From the NCBI GenBank assembly GCA_024169445.1, contig JALKFA010000001.1, positions 682,001 to 746,000 on the forward strand: a stretch of 64,000 nucleotides of DNA, written 5' to 3'. The position numbers were made by a program, and so were the translations under genes. The stretch's first letter is position 1. Every line of letters begins with the position of its first letter. The DNA comes from Buttiauxella agrestis ATCC 33320. GTDB lineage: Bacteria > Pseudomonadota > Gammaproteobacteria > Enterobacterales > Enterobacteriaceae. The notes beneath the pieces are model-generated. The model saw nothing but the letters and a program-made list of their open reading frames with translations, was not told the DNA's origin and did not search any database. Of the stretch, positions 29,885 through 37,907 are shown piece after piece.

Positions 29885-29911
29885 TCCATTTTTTCCGCAA
29901 TCTGCCGATAA
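29885..29911 (+). promoter_or_regulatory. Sigma-28 (FliA) promoter of cheV
   Basis: GCCGATAA at 29904-29911 is a perfect FliA -10 element. Eleven bases upstream, TCCATTTT matches five of eight bases of TAAAGTTT. It lies 52 nt before the cheV ATG and places the gene in the motility regulon. Confidence 0.75.
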
Positions 29912-29963
29912 CTTCTACAGGCGCCAGGGCGATTTTCCGCCAGGTTATCGAACAGAGGTTTAA

Positions 29964-30929
29964 ATGGATAGTTTTCAAAAAGATATCGATGAAAGGGCTA
30001 ACCTGGCGTTATCCAATAAATTTGAGCTGTTACTTTTCCGCTTAGGCGATGGCCAGCACGGTGGGAAATCTGAGTTGTATGGCATTAATGTTTTTAAGCT
30101 GCGTGAAATTGTACCGATGCCAAAAATTAACCGTGCAGCGGGAATGATGTCGCCGCTGTTGGGCATGGCAAATATTCGCGACCAGTTTATCCCGGTTATC
30201 GACCTGCCAGCCGTTACAGGCTGCACACCAAAAACCGGGCTGAATCTGTTACTGATAACCGAATATGCCCGCAGCACGCAGGCGTTTGCAGTAGAGTCGG
30301 TGGAAAATATTATCCGCCTCGACTGGAGCCAGGTTCACGCTGCCGAATCAGGCGTGAGCAGCCGTAACATCACCAGCATTGCCTCACTGGATAGCGACGA
30401 GCACAAAGGCGAACTGGCGCTGGTGCTCGATGTTGAACAGATCCTCTACGACATCATCCCTTCCGGGCGCAAAGTCGATATGGCGGCAATCGAAGGCAAT
30501 ACCAATCCGTTAAAACCCGGTGCCGTGGCGATTGTTGCCGAAGATTCCAAAGTCGCACGCCTGATGCTTGAGCAAGGGCTGAAAGGCATGGGCATTCCGG
30601 CAATGATGCACTCCACAGGGCTTGAAGCGTGGGAGAAAATCAAGGTTATCGCCGCAGAAGCTAAAGCCGCAGGCCAGCCCATCACCGACCGCATTGGCAT
30701 GGTGTTAACCGATATTGAAATGCCGGAAATGGATGGTTTTACCCTGACGCGAAACATCAAAACAGATATCACGTTAAAGCACATTCCGGTGGTGATTCAC
30801 TCGTCTTTATCCGGCAGCGCCAACGAAGACCACGTGCGCAAAGTGGGCGCGAACGGCTATGTGGCAAAGTTCGATGTGAAAGAGCTTTCACAGGTGATTA
30901 ATAAAGCGCTGGAAGGGGCGGTGGTTTAG
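29964..30929 (+). CDS. cheV: Chemotaxis coupling protein CheV (CheW-receiver fusion)
   Basis: A 321-residue two-domain protein. A CheW-like coupling domain (about residues 15-160, FELLLFRLGDGQHGG and FKLREIVPMP) is followed by a CheY-like receiver (about 180-315). The phospho-acceptor Asp is in MVLTDIEMPEMDGFTL, and the conserved Lys is in GYVAKFD. It couples receptors to CheA and may act as a phosphate sink or adaptation device. Salmonella has it and E. coli K-12 does not. It stands alone, away from any che cluster, with its own FliA promoter. Confidence 0.93.
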   Translation: MDSFQKDIDERANLALSNKFELLLFRLGDGQHGGKSELYGINVFKLREIVPMPKINRAAGMMSPLLGMANIRDQFIPVIDLPAVTGCTPKTGLNLLLITEYARSTQAFAVESVENIIRLDWSQVHAAESGVSSRNITSIASLDSDEHKGELALVLDVEQILYDIIPSGRKVDMAAIEGNTNPLKPGAVAIVAEDSKVARLMLEQGLKGMGIPAMMHSTGLEAWEKIKVIAAEAKAAGQPITDRIGMVLTDIEMPEMDGFTLTRNIKTDITLKHIPVVIHSSLSGSANEDHVRKVGANGYVAKFDVKELSQVINKALEGAVV

Positions 30930-30989
30930 TAGCCTTTTGCAAAAGAGTGGGAGACGTATCGCATTCCCACTCTACAAGCACTTATCCTT

Positions 30990-31313
30990 TCAATCATAAA
31001 GCCATCTTCCGGCCTTTGCTGATTCAATAATCATTTCTACCGTCAAAGGTCTTAATACTCTTTTTGGCGGTTTCTTTTGCCAGAATGGATACTCATATTC
31101 AAAGTAGTTCTCACCATCAAAGTTTGAATGTTCAATATCGAAGCGCTCAAATACATCAGCCAAAAAATCATGTGCGTCTTCAGGTAAAAACTGAAAATCA
31201 TCGTCTAGCGTCCATTCCTTGGTTACCTGCTTGATTTCAGGTTTGAACCAGCGCTTCCTGATGGGGTAATTTTCCATAATGTACTTAATAACTTCTGTTT
31301 CGTAGTCTCTCAT
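30990..31313 (-). CDS. DUF1493-family protein, probable immunity protein of the Hcp cassette
   Basis: A 107-residue acidic, soluble protein of the DUF1493 family, with LTVEMIIESAKAGRWLYD at its C terminus. The ATG at 31313 overlaps the stop of the preceding gene (TGATG), so it is translationally coupled to it. In hcp-linked cassettes, DUF1493 proteins commonly follow a candidate effector. By position I infer that it protects against the 155-residue protein. That function is inference, not seen directly. Confidence 0.65.
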   Translation of the reverse strand: MRDYETEVIKYIMENYPIRKRWFKPEIKQVTKEWTLDDDFQFLPEDAHDFLADVFERFDIEHSNFDGENYFEYEYPFWQKKPPKRVLRPLTVEMIIESAKAGRWLYD

Positions 31314-31780
31314 CAGAAGTATGTCCACTGTATTCGGTCTTTGGGTCGGGCAATAAGGTTGTATTTGTTACGCGTATTTTTCGCAACAACTTCCAACATA
31401 ATGATCAACTGAGCGTACCCGATAAATGGAATCCATCGACCAATAAACGTCGCTATCTTGTTTGTGGGAACCATCTTCAATTTCGAGAATTTACCCATCG
31501 GTGCCGATGGTCTTATGCCAAACGGGAAACGGATATCTTTCAATATTCTCCTGCTCAGAACAGAAGCTATGCTAGTGCCGGGCGTGTTCTCGGCTGCTGC
31601 CAATTTCCCTGATACGGGAATGATTGGTTGGCCAATTAACACAAGCGTAGCTGCTTCAGTAGTTACACCTAATGAGTCTGCCAACTGCTCAAGAAATATC
31701 AAATCAAAAAGCTCACCGGGTGTCACGTTAGCGTGCCCATGATAAAAGTAAGTCCCGTTCAACTCTTCAGTCGTGTCCAT
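31313..31780 (-). CDS. Hcp-associated candidate T6SS effector (membrane-active)
   Basis: A 155-residue protein directly downstream of hcp (11 nt) and upstream of a DUF1493 gene (1-nt overlap). The conserved start NGTYFYHGHANVTPGELFD resembles a family found beside orphan hcp genes. Residues 108-131 (KIATFIGRWIPFIGYAQLII) form one hydrophobic segment preceding a basic tail. The size suits cargo held inside an Hcp ring, and the single membrane segment suggests a membrane target. No catalytic motif is recognised, so toxicity is inferred from context. Confidence 0.55.
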   Translation of the reverse strand: MDTTEELNGTYFYHGHANVTPGELFDLIFLEQLADSLGVTTEAATLVLIGQPIIPVSGKLAAAENTPGTSIASVLSRRILKDIRFPFGIRPSAPMGKFSKLKMVPTNKIATFIGRWIPFIGYAQLIIMLEVVAKNTRNKYNLIARPKDRIQWTYF

Positions 31781-31791
31781 TCAATCACCTG

Positions 31792-32274
31792 TTATGCAGT
31801 CTGGCGGTCATTCCATGCATCGGTATATATGATATTTCCGTCGCAATGCTTCCATGTTATTTTCTCGTATCGCAACTCGACAGATTCCAGGTGGTTATTA
31901 TTCTGGTCCTGAGGTGATGCCATTGTCGGGGTAATAGAGACAATTCGAACTCCCTCAAGCAGCATATTAAAATATTCCACCTCCTGACCCGCATTACTAA
32001 TCTTGTACCATCGAATCTCAGCAGATTTGAGATTCTGACCTGTGGCAACAGCCTTATATAAATACGGGCTGGATTCATCGAATTCTTTCACAATTAACAT
32101 AGGTGAATGCTGGCGTGTGCCTGTGGGTTTACCTGTCGCATTATCGGTTGGGATAGAAAGGTTATGGTGGAAGCCTTTAAACTCAATACTGTTCTCCCGA
32201 TTAGTAACATCACAGCCACCTTTAATCAGTGCACCACCATCATCGTAAATCCACATATTTCCTGGTATCGCCAT
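31792..32274 (-). CDS. hcp: Hcp-family type VI secretion tube protein (orphan)
   Basis: A 160-residue Hcp1-family protein that forms hexameric rings of the T6SS inner tube and chaperones small effectors. Family motifs are MAIPGNMWIYDDGGALIKG, SIPTDNATGKPTGTR, SPYLYKAVATGQ, SAEIRWYK and the end of ESVELRYEKITW. The start at 32274 aligns with the family; an upstream in-frame ATG adds a non-conserved leader. No other T6SS structural gene is in the window, so it depends on an apparatus encoded elsewhere. It begins a three-gene unit hcp-effector-immunity. Confidence 0.9.
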   Translation of the reverse strand: MAIPGNMWIYDDGGALIKGGCDVTNRENSIEFKGFHHNLSIPTDNATGKPTGTRQHSPMLIVKEFDESSPYLYKAVATGQNLKSAEIRWYKISNAGQEVEYFNMLLEGVRIVSITPTMASPQDQNNNHLESVELRYEKITWKHCDGNIIYTDAWNDRQTA

Positions 32275-32534
32275 TTTCACTTTTTCCTTATGGTTTTTAT
32301 GAAATCCTTGAAGAAGCTTACCCACTCAGAAATATCGATCAATTGAACAGATGTAACAAAATTCCTTATTTTTAAATAAGTTAAATAGCAATTAAATGAG
32401 GCTTAAATATTTTCATGTCATTGCATTCACCTTTGCGAGCCATGCCGCAGAGCATAACTTTCCGCACGCAAACCGCTTGCTGGCAATAATCAATCGCAGT
32501 ATCGTTGCGCCGTACCTGCAAAATCAGGTGCCGG

Positions 32535-32746
32535 GATTAGCCTCTCGATTATAGTTACAGGCGGTATATGACGCGCCAGCGTCTTTTTTTATACCGTGCG
32601 TTCGGCTACACCCTAATTATGGTGGGCTGGATGGGGGCGTCGAAAGATGCGCCGGTTTCCTGTAACACCGGTAAGGCTAACCTCGTTCAGCTCACCACCC
32701 AGAGATTAGCCTCTCAGGTGGTGGGAATATAACCCGTTACAGGAGG
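32535..32746 (+). ncRNA. Candidate C4-like antisense immunity RNA region
   Basis: The sense boxes GATTAGCCTCTC and GTTACAGG occur twice: at 32535-32546 / 32554-32561 and at 32704-32715 / 32736-32743. The second box of each pair overlaps or precedes a ribosome-binding site. Between them lie the complements CCTGTAAC (32659-32666) and AGGCTAA (32674-32680). This a1-b1, b'-a', a2-b2 layout is that of the C4 antisense immunity systems of phages P1, P7 and P4. CCTGTAAC can pair with GTTACAGG and mask the AGGAGG that starts the gene at 32755. The RNA itself is inferred. Confidence 0.5.
32568..32732 (+). CDS. Short Ash/Icd-like phage-type ORF within the C4-like region
   Basis: A 54-codon ORF (ATG 32568, TAA 32730-32732) encodes a peptide containing RAFGYTLIMVGWMGASKDAP. 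The MVGWxGxxxxAPV pattern is typical of the Ash/Icd-like proteins encoded across C4 immunity regions of P4- and P1-like elements. GTTACAGGCGG upstream acts as its ribosome-binding site and is one of the repeated boxes. It ends 22 nt before the next gene. It may be translated mainly as a coupling or attenuating leader. Whether the peptide itself has a function is unknown. Confidence 0.5.
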   Translation: MTRQRLFLYRAFGYTLIMVGWMGASKDAPVSCNTGKANLVQLTTQRLASQVVGI

Positions 32747-32754
32747 CTGCCACT

Positions 32755-33204
32755 ATGGCTACTACCCCAACCCAAACTCATACTTTAGACCACTCGCCGC
32801 TTAATCTTTCTTTCAACGCAGACACCGATTTCACCGTGCTGGCAGACTATTGCGAACGCTTCGCCGACTCGCTGATTGCAAGCGCAAAACCGGGGGAAAG
32901 ACGCGTCCTTTGCTACCGCCTCGCGGAATGCCTCGAACTGCTTTATTCAACGCTGAATGACGACATCCCAGAGCATCTGATTGAAAGTTTCACCGTGGAT
33001 AGCATTCCGGCACAGGTCCCCACTTTTGAACCTGACCCCGACGATCTTTGCCGCTACTGCCTGACGTTGGCAAACATCCTCAATAGTCACAATTTTTCCG
33101 CCAGTGAAGAAAAAGCGCTGACCGGGCTACTGTTTGAACTCACGGGTTATTTTGCCGATGAGTTAAGAACGCCGCGTTTTGTTAGAACGGCCCTGACAAT
33201 GTAA
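32755..33204 (+). CDS. Hypothetical protein, PRFVRT family (paralogue of the gene at 20054)
   Basis: A 149-residue soluble, acidic protein of no named family known to me. It shares with the 20054 gene product the segment PEHLIESFTVD, a cysteine- and leucine-rich helical middle (CRYCLTLANIL), and the C-terminal block GLLFELTGYFADELRTPRF followed by VRT. AGGAGG lies 8 nt before its ATG and is part of a repeated box that could be masked by a C4-like RNA. The context suggests the first controlled gene of a decayed P4-type satellite or prophage. Its function cannot be stated. Confidence 0.65.
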   Translation: MATTPTQTHTLDHSPLNLSFNADTDFTVLADYCERFADSLIASAKPGERRVLCYRLAECLELLYSTLNDDIPEHLIESFTVDSIPAQVPTFEPDPDDLCRYCLTLANILNSHNFSASEEKALTGLLFELTGYFADELRTPRFVRTALTM

Positions 33205-33210
33205 ATCTGC

Positions 33211-33247
33211 GAACCCGGTTCAGAAAGGGCTGGGTTCTTCTTCTTTT
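33211..33247 (+). terminator. Hairpin with T-rich tail after the gene at 32755
   Basis: GAACCC (33211-33216) pairs with GGGTTC (33232-33237), and TTCTTCTTTT follows. It is a plausible though weak intrinsic terminator. Confidence 0.5.
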
Positions 33248-33313
33248 GGTTCAGCGTGACTCAGTTCGTCCTGTATCATCGACACGTCACGCTATAACTC
33301 AAGGATGGAAATA

Positions 33314-34324
33314 ATGTCTGATAACGATCCGATCCTCTACACCTCTGAAGACGGCGAATCCCAGTTTATTTTGCGTGAATTGGGGGGCCAGGTATGGCTT
33401 ACGCAACTAGAAATTGCTGAGCTTTATCAAACAACTAAGCAGAACATCAGCCTGCATGTGAAGAACATTTTTGCCGAAGGAGAGTTGAGCCGTGAGGCAA
33501 CCGTCAAGGATTACTTGACAGTTCAAAGTGAGGGCGAGCGGAATATCCAACGCCAGCTTGCTCATTACTCGTTACCGATGATTATTGCCATCGGTTATCG
33601 CGTGAAATCCCCTCGGGCAACGCAATTCCGGCAGTGGGCGACACGTATCCTCCACGAATATATGCTTAAAGGCTTCGCTATGGATGACGAACGCCTTAAA
33701 GATCCTAAGTGGGATTACTTTGACGAATTGCTGGAGCGCATCCGCGAAATACGCTCTTCAGAGCTGCGCTTTTATCAAAAAATTCGCGATCTATTTACCC
33801 TTTCCGAAGACTATCGCGCCAACGAAAAAGACACAGTCCAGCTGTTTGCCGAAGTGCAAAACAAATTGTTCTTCGCGGTCACAGGTTATACCGCAGCCGA
33901 ACTCGTGGTACAGCGTGCAGATGCAACAAAATCCAATATGAATTTGCTGAGCTTTAAAGGCTCACGTGTGCGCAAAGCGGATGTGGTGATCGCCAAAAAT
34001 TACCTTAATGAAGACGAACTCGATAGCCTGAATCGTCTGGCCTCGATGTTTTTAGAATTCGCAGAGTTCCGCGCCAAACAAAAACAACACCTGAAGCTCG
34101 CAGACTGGCGTAAATTTATCGACAACTTTATGGCTTTTAATGAACAACCACTTTTGAATCACCGTGGTTCTGTTAGCCGCGAGCAGATGAAATCCGTGGT
34201 AAATGAGCATTATGAATCATTCGATAAATCCAGAAAAATAGCTGATGCGTGTGAAGCCGACCGCATTGAGTTGGAACAGTTAGAACAGCTCGAAAAACGC
34301 CTGAACCTAAAAAAGGGCCACTAA
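33314..34324 (+). CDS. rhuM: RhuM-family protein
   Basis: A 336-residue protein of the RhuM family. A KilA-N/winged-helix-like N-terminal region (VWLTQLEIAELYQTTKQNIS, HVKNIFAEGEL) is followed by the conserved FRQWATRILHEYMLKGFAMDDERL block. A C-terminal part contains FFAVTGYTAAELVVQRADA and a basic, coiled tail. The ATG at 33314 is preferred because AAGGA lies at the right distance. RhuM is encoded in Salmonella SPI-3, an island at selC. Here it lies 16 kb from selC. The molecular function is not established. Confidence 0.85.
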   Translation: MSDNDPILYTSEDGESQFILRELGGQVWLTQLEIAELYQTTKQNISLHVKNIFAEGELSREATVKDYLTVQSEGERNIQRQLAHYSLPMIIAIGYRVKSPRATQFRQWATRILHEYMLKGFAMDDERLKDPKWDYFDELLERIREIRSSELRFYQKIRDLFTLSEDYRANEKDTVQLFAEVQNKLFFAVTGYTAAELVVQRADATKSNMNLLSFKGSRVRKADVVIAKNYLNEDELDSLNRLASMFLEFAEFRAKQKQHLKLADWRKFIDNFMAFNEQPLLNHRGSVSREQMKSVVNEHYESFDKSRKIADACEADRIELEQLEQLEKRLNLKKGH

Positions 34325-34340
34325 CATGGCCCTCGTTTTA
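34314..34340. terminator. Hairpin shared by rhuM and rhaM
   Basis: AGGGCCA-ctaaca-TGGCCCT overlaps the rhuM stop codon and is followed by CGTTTTA on the plus strand, with A residues before it. It can terminate both converging genes. Confidence 0.6.
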
Positions 34341-34352
34341 CGATGAAAAACC

Positions 34353-34667
34353 CTACTCCAGATAAAACACCTCTTTCAGCTCCGCACTGACCGGGCTGTT
34401 ATCCGGGTTGCTCGGCATAATCTCGCTCATGTGCTTCCACCAGCGTTGGCAAACTTCCGTTTGGGCAACCGCGTTCCAGCGGGCTTCAGACTCAATTTCT
34501 ACCGTGGCAAAAAGTAGATGGCGTTCAGCATCAAGATAGATAGCGTAGTGATGAGCACCGTGCTGTTTAAGTACCGCTTCCAGCTCAGGCCAAATCGGCG
34601 TATGGCGACGCTGATATTCTTCATGGGCATCGGGATTCACCTGCATAACAAAAGCTTTGCGGATCAT
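34353..34667 (-). CDS. rhaM: L-rhamnose mutarotase
   Basis: A 104-residue protein that interconverts the alpha and beta anomers of L-rhamnose. It has the family residues in [20 protein letters not shown], including the catalytic His near position 22, and [19 protein letters not shown]. Length equals E. coli RhaM. It is the last gene of the long rha unit and overlaps the end of the lactaldehyde reductase gene by 4 nt. That position makes it part of the same operon here, whereas in E. coli it follows rhaD. Confidence 0.96.
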   Translation of the reverse strand: MIRKAFVMQVNPDAHEEYQRRHTPIWPELEAVLKQHGAHHYAIYLDAERHLLFATVEIESEARWNAVAQTEVCQRWWKHMSEIMPSNPDNSPVSAELKEVFYLE

Positions 34668-35812
34668 AATGCCTCCAGATACAACTCACGCACTTCCTCA
34701 CGGGTTGCGACGCGTGGATTGCATGGCGCGCATGGATCAGCAAGAGCGTTGTCCAGCCAGCCTTCGATGTCTGCGGTTTGAATACCAAGCTGGCTAAAGC
34801 CAGATGGGATGCCGACACGTGTGGAAAGCGCACGAATCGCCAGAATAGCCTCAAAGCTGGCTTCTTCTTCTTCCATATCCTGAGTATTCACGCCCATTGC
34901 TGCGGCGACTTTCGCAAAGCGAGCCACTGCTTTCGGGCGGTTAAAGGCTTCGATTACTGGCAACAAAATTGCGTTACACACGCCGTGCGGCAGGTTGTGC
35001 GTCGCACCTGGTTGGTGTGCCAGCGCATGCACCAGGCCCAGACCCGCGCTGTTAAATGCCATGCCCGCCAGGTACTGCCCGTAAGCCATCATTTCACGCG
35101 CTTCTAGGTTGTGTCCCTCGTCGACCGCTTTTGGCAACCACTGGCTAATCAGGCGAATAGATTCCAGCGCGTTGGCGTCGGTCAGCGGGTGAGCTGCAAC
35201 GGAAACGTAGGCTTCGATGGCGTGAGTCAACGCATCCATACCCGTTGCGGCAGTGACGCTCGCCGGGATATTCAGCATGACGCTGGCGTCATCGACGGCG
35301 ATGTCCGGAATCAGGTTAGTGTCGATAATGACTTCTTTTACATGGCGCACGGAATCGATAATTACCGCATTGCTGGTCATCTCTGCCGCAGTTCCCGCAG
35401 TGGTGTTAATCGCCACTAGCGGAACGCCAGGATTAGTCACTTTGCCCACGCCGGAATACGCGGTTGATGGGCCTGGGTTTGCGGTCAGGATTTTCACCGC
35501 TTTGGCGGTATCAATCGGGCTGCCGCCACCGAAGGCAATCAGGTAATCGCAACCTGCGGCCTGATACGCCGCAAAGCCTTTTTGCACCAGTTCTTCAGTC
35601 GGGTTCGGGAAAACTTCGTCGAACAGTTCGTAAGAAAGCTGATGTTCGTCGAGCGCGCTAAACAGGCTTTCGAGCAAGCCCATTTTCACCAGTTGCCCGT
35701 CGGTGATGATTAACGCTTTGCCCCAGGGTTTAGCGGAAATCAATTTCACCATATCGCCGATAGCGCCCGCGCCGTGAAGGCTGATTTTTGGTAAGGCCAA
35801 CATAAAGCTCAT
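34664..35812 (-). CDS. fucO: Lactaldehyde reductase (iron-dependent group III alcohol dehydrogenase)
   Basis: A 382-residue enzyme that reduces L-lactaldehyde, from RhaD cleavage, to L-1,2-propanediol with NADH. The NAD motif [11 protein letters not shown] is at about residues 95-105. Iron ligands are the Asp and His of [10 protein letters not shown] and the histidines of [18 protein letters not shown]. It is homologous to E. coli FucO; rha-linked copies are sometimes called RhaO. In E. coli the gene lies in the fuc cluster. Here it sits between the ABC permease genes and rhaM. Confidence 0.93.
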   Translation of the reverse strand: MSFMLALPKISLHGAGAIGDMVKLISAKPWGKALIITDGQLVKMGLLESLFSALDEHQLSYELFDEVFPNPTEELVQKGFAAYQAAGCDYLIAFGGGSPIDTAKAVKILTANPGPSTAYSGVGKVTNPGVPLVAINTTAGTAAEMTSNAVIIDSVRHVKEVIIDTNLIPDIAVDDASVMLNIPASVTAATGMDALTHAIEAYVSVAAHPLTDANALESIRLISQWLPKAVDEGHNLEAREMMAYGQYLAGMAFNSAGLGLVHALAHQPGATHNLPHGVCNAILLPVIEAFNRPKAVARFAKVAAAMGVNTQDMEEEEASFEAILAIRALSTRVGIPSGFSQLGIQTADIEGWLDNALADPCAPCNPRVATREEVRELYLEAL

Positions 35813-35851
35813 AGCTATTCTCCATATATTGATGTTTTAAAAATCCATATC

Positions 35852-35892
35852 CTCACCCCGGCCCTCTCCCCCAGGAGAGGGGGAAACCAGAG
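35852..35892. repeat. CCCTCTCCC-family repeat, half unit
   Basis: CCTCACCCCGGCCCTCTCCC followed by CCAGGAGAGGGGGAAACC lies in the 90-bp gap between the permease and lactaldehyde reductase genes. It has the same core as the arrays at 2792, 39445 and 41519. Confidence 0.75.
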
Positions 35893-35902
35893 CGGGAAAA
35901 AA

Positions 35903-36907
35903 TCAAACTCGTCGACGCCCTAAAAAACGCCGGGTAATAATGGGCAGTGAAATCACCACTATCAGCATCGAGCCGACAATAATCGACATCACGATACCTG
36001 GCACATTGAGCAGGCTCAGGCCGAACGTCACCAGCCCCATCAGGAATGCGGCGATAATCACCCCCGCCATGCTCCCCGAACCGCCCAGAATATTGACGCC
36101 GCCCAGCACCGCCATGGTCACCACGCTTAACTCCCAACCTATTGCGATGGTCGGGCGCGTGCTCCCGAGGCGTGAGGTCAACAACACTGACGCCAGCCCC
36201 GCCATCACACCAACCAGCACGAACAGCATCAGGTTGTGGCGTTTCACGTTGATACCGGAATACCACGCACCCGTCGGGTTATTGCCGATGGCGTAAGTCC
36301 GGCGGCCAAAGTTGGTTTTGTGCAGCAAGAAAGCGAACACCGCAGCCAGCACTATGAACAAGGCAAATTCAAACGACAGCGCCCCCCAGACGTAGCCCTG
36401 ACCAAACCATGCAAAACTTTCCGGGTACTTATTTAGCGCCTGATCACCCAGCAATATGTAGGTGATGCCGCGGTACAAACTCATGGTGCCGATGGTGATA
36501 ACAATCGACGAAAGGTTGAACCGCGTAACCAACAAGCCGTTGAACAAACCGCACAGCAAACCGACGCCCAGCCCGATACACACCAGCCCTGTGGTATCGA
36601 CTCCCGCCTGCGCACAGAAGCCCATTGCCGTCGAGCTAAGCGCAATAGTCGACGCTACCGACAGGTCAATTTCACGGGCAATAATCAGCATCGCCATCGG
36701 CAGCACGATGATCGCCTTTTCCGTGAAGTTGAAAGTGGCGTCCGACAGGTTCCAGATGTTGAGGAAATATGGCGAAGCCAGCGCGTTGGCGATAAATACA
36801 GCCAGCGTCACCGTCAGCAAAAATGTCTCCCAGCACAGCAAGCGACGTAATAGTGATGCGGACACCGCCTGCGATGGCACAGATTCAGAGATCAGCGTTT
36901 TATTCAT
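35903..36907 (-). CDS. rhaQ: L-rhamnose ABC transporter permease RhaQ
   Basis: A 334-residue permease of the carbohydrate CUT2 (RbsC-like) family with about ten hydrophobic segments. The family core GGVNILGGSGSMAGVIIAAF near residues 265-285 is conserved. Its ATG lies inside the end of the preceding permease gene (8-nt overlap), so the two subunits are coupled and probably form a heterodimer. The name follows the Rhizobium RhaSTPQ system. Specificity is inferred from the rha context. Confidence 0.85.
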   Translation of the reverse strand: MNKTLISESVPSQAVSASLLRRLLCWETFLLTVTLAVFIANALASPYFLNIWNLSDATFNFTEKAIIVLPMAMLIIAREIDLSVASTIALSSTAMGFCAQAGVDTTGLVCIGLGVGLLCGLFNGLLVTRFNLSSIVITIGTMSLYRGITYILLGDQALNKYPESFAWFGQGYVWGALSFEFALFIVLAAVFAFLLHKTNFGRRTYAIGNNPTGAWYSGINVKRHNLMLFVLVGVMAGLASVLLTSRLGSTRPTIAIGWELSVVTMAVLGGVNILGGSGSMAGVIIAAFLMGLVTFGLSLLNVPGIVMSIIVGSMLIVVISLPIITRRFLGRRRV

Positions 36908-37907
36908 GACTCACTCCCGGAGCTTGCCGCGCAAGCACTGCGTCGCGCAAAATCAGCCGTCCTTTGCGTTTATTGCCGCGTTCGTTGAGCAACACCGCAA
37001 TCACAATCACCGCGCCTGAAATCGCCATTTGCCAGAACGGCGAGACGCCAATCACCGGCAGCGCGTTGTTGATAACACCAAGGAACAGAGCGCCCAGTAA
37101 GCAACCGAGCACGCGCCCGATACCGCCCATGGTGCTGATCCCGCCAATCACACAGGCCGCTACGATTTGCAGTTCAAAACCGTTCGCCACGTCGACATAC
37201 GCCACAGCAAAACGAGAAATCCACAAATAGCCGCAGAAACCTGCCAGCGCGCCCGAAAGGCTGAAACTGATGAATTGCATTTTTCCGGCGTTGATACCGG
37301 TGTAATACGCGGCGGTAGCGTTGCCGCCTGCGGTATACATCGCCCGGCCAGTGCGGCTGTAACGCAAGAAATAGCCGACCAACAACAATGCTGCGACCGC
37401 ACACCAACCCAGCAACGGCATTCCCAAAATCACCGCACGCGGCAACCCGAGGAAATCGCTACTCATCTGGTGGGCGTTAATCCAACCGCCGTTCGAGAGC
37501 AGGAAAATAATGCCGCGATAAATACTCATGGTGCCAAGCGTGACGACAATCGCCGGAATACCGAGCTTCCAGACCAACAAACCGTTGATTACGCCCATCA
37601 GCAAGCCCAGAACGGTTGCCAGCGAAAGCAGCGCCCAGACGGGAATTTGCGGATAGTGGAAGTTGAGTAACGCGACAATCATGCCGGTGAGCGCCAGGTT
37701 TGCCGCCATCGACAAATCAATGCCTTTGGTCAGCAGCACCATCATTTGGCCGAGGGCGAGAATGATAAGAATCGAGGTGTCGTTGAACATCTCCACCAGG
37801 TTGCCAGGTGCGAGGAACGACGGCGCACGGCTGCCAATTCCCAGAACCATCAACAGGATGACGCCCGCGAGGAGAAATTCACGATGTTTGAGCAGGGTTT
37901 GCCACAT
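36900..37907 (-). CDS. rhaP: L-rhamnose ABC transporter permease RhaP
   Basis: A 335-residue CUT2-family permease with about ten hydrophobic segments. The conserved GGISTMGGIGRVLGCLLGAL motif lies near residues 255-275. Its ATG shares one base with the stop of the ATPase gene (TAATG) and its end overlaps the next permease by 8 nt. The pattern of ATPase, permease, permease is that of RhaTPQ. It would form the translocation path with RhaQ. Confidence 0.85.
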   Translation of the reverse strand: MWQTLLKHREFLLAGVILLMVLGIGSRAPSFLAPGNLVEMFNDTSILIILALGQMMVLLTKGIDLSMAANLALTGMIVALLNFHYPQIPVWALLSLATVLGLLMGVINGLLVWKLGIPAIVVTLGTMSIYRGIIFLLSNGGWINAHQMSSDFLGLPRAVILGMPLLGWCAVAALLLVGYFLRYSRTGRAMYTAGGNATAAYYTGINAGKMQFISFSLSGALAGFCGYLWISRFAVAYVDVANGFELQIVAACVIGGISTMGGIGRVLGCLLGALFLGVINNALPVIGVSPFWQMAISGAVIVIAVLLNERGNKRKGRLILRDAVLARQAPGVSHE

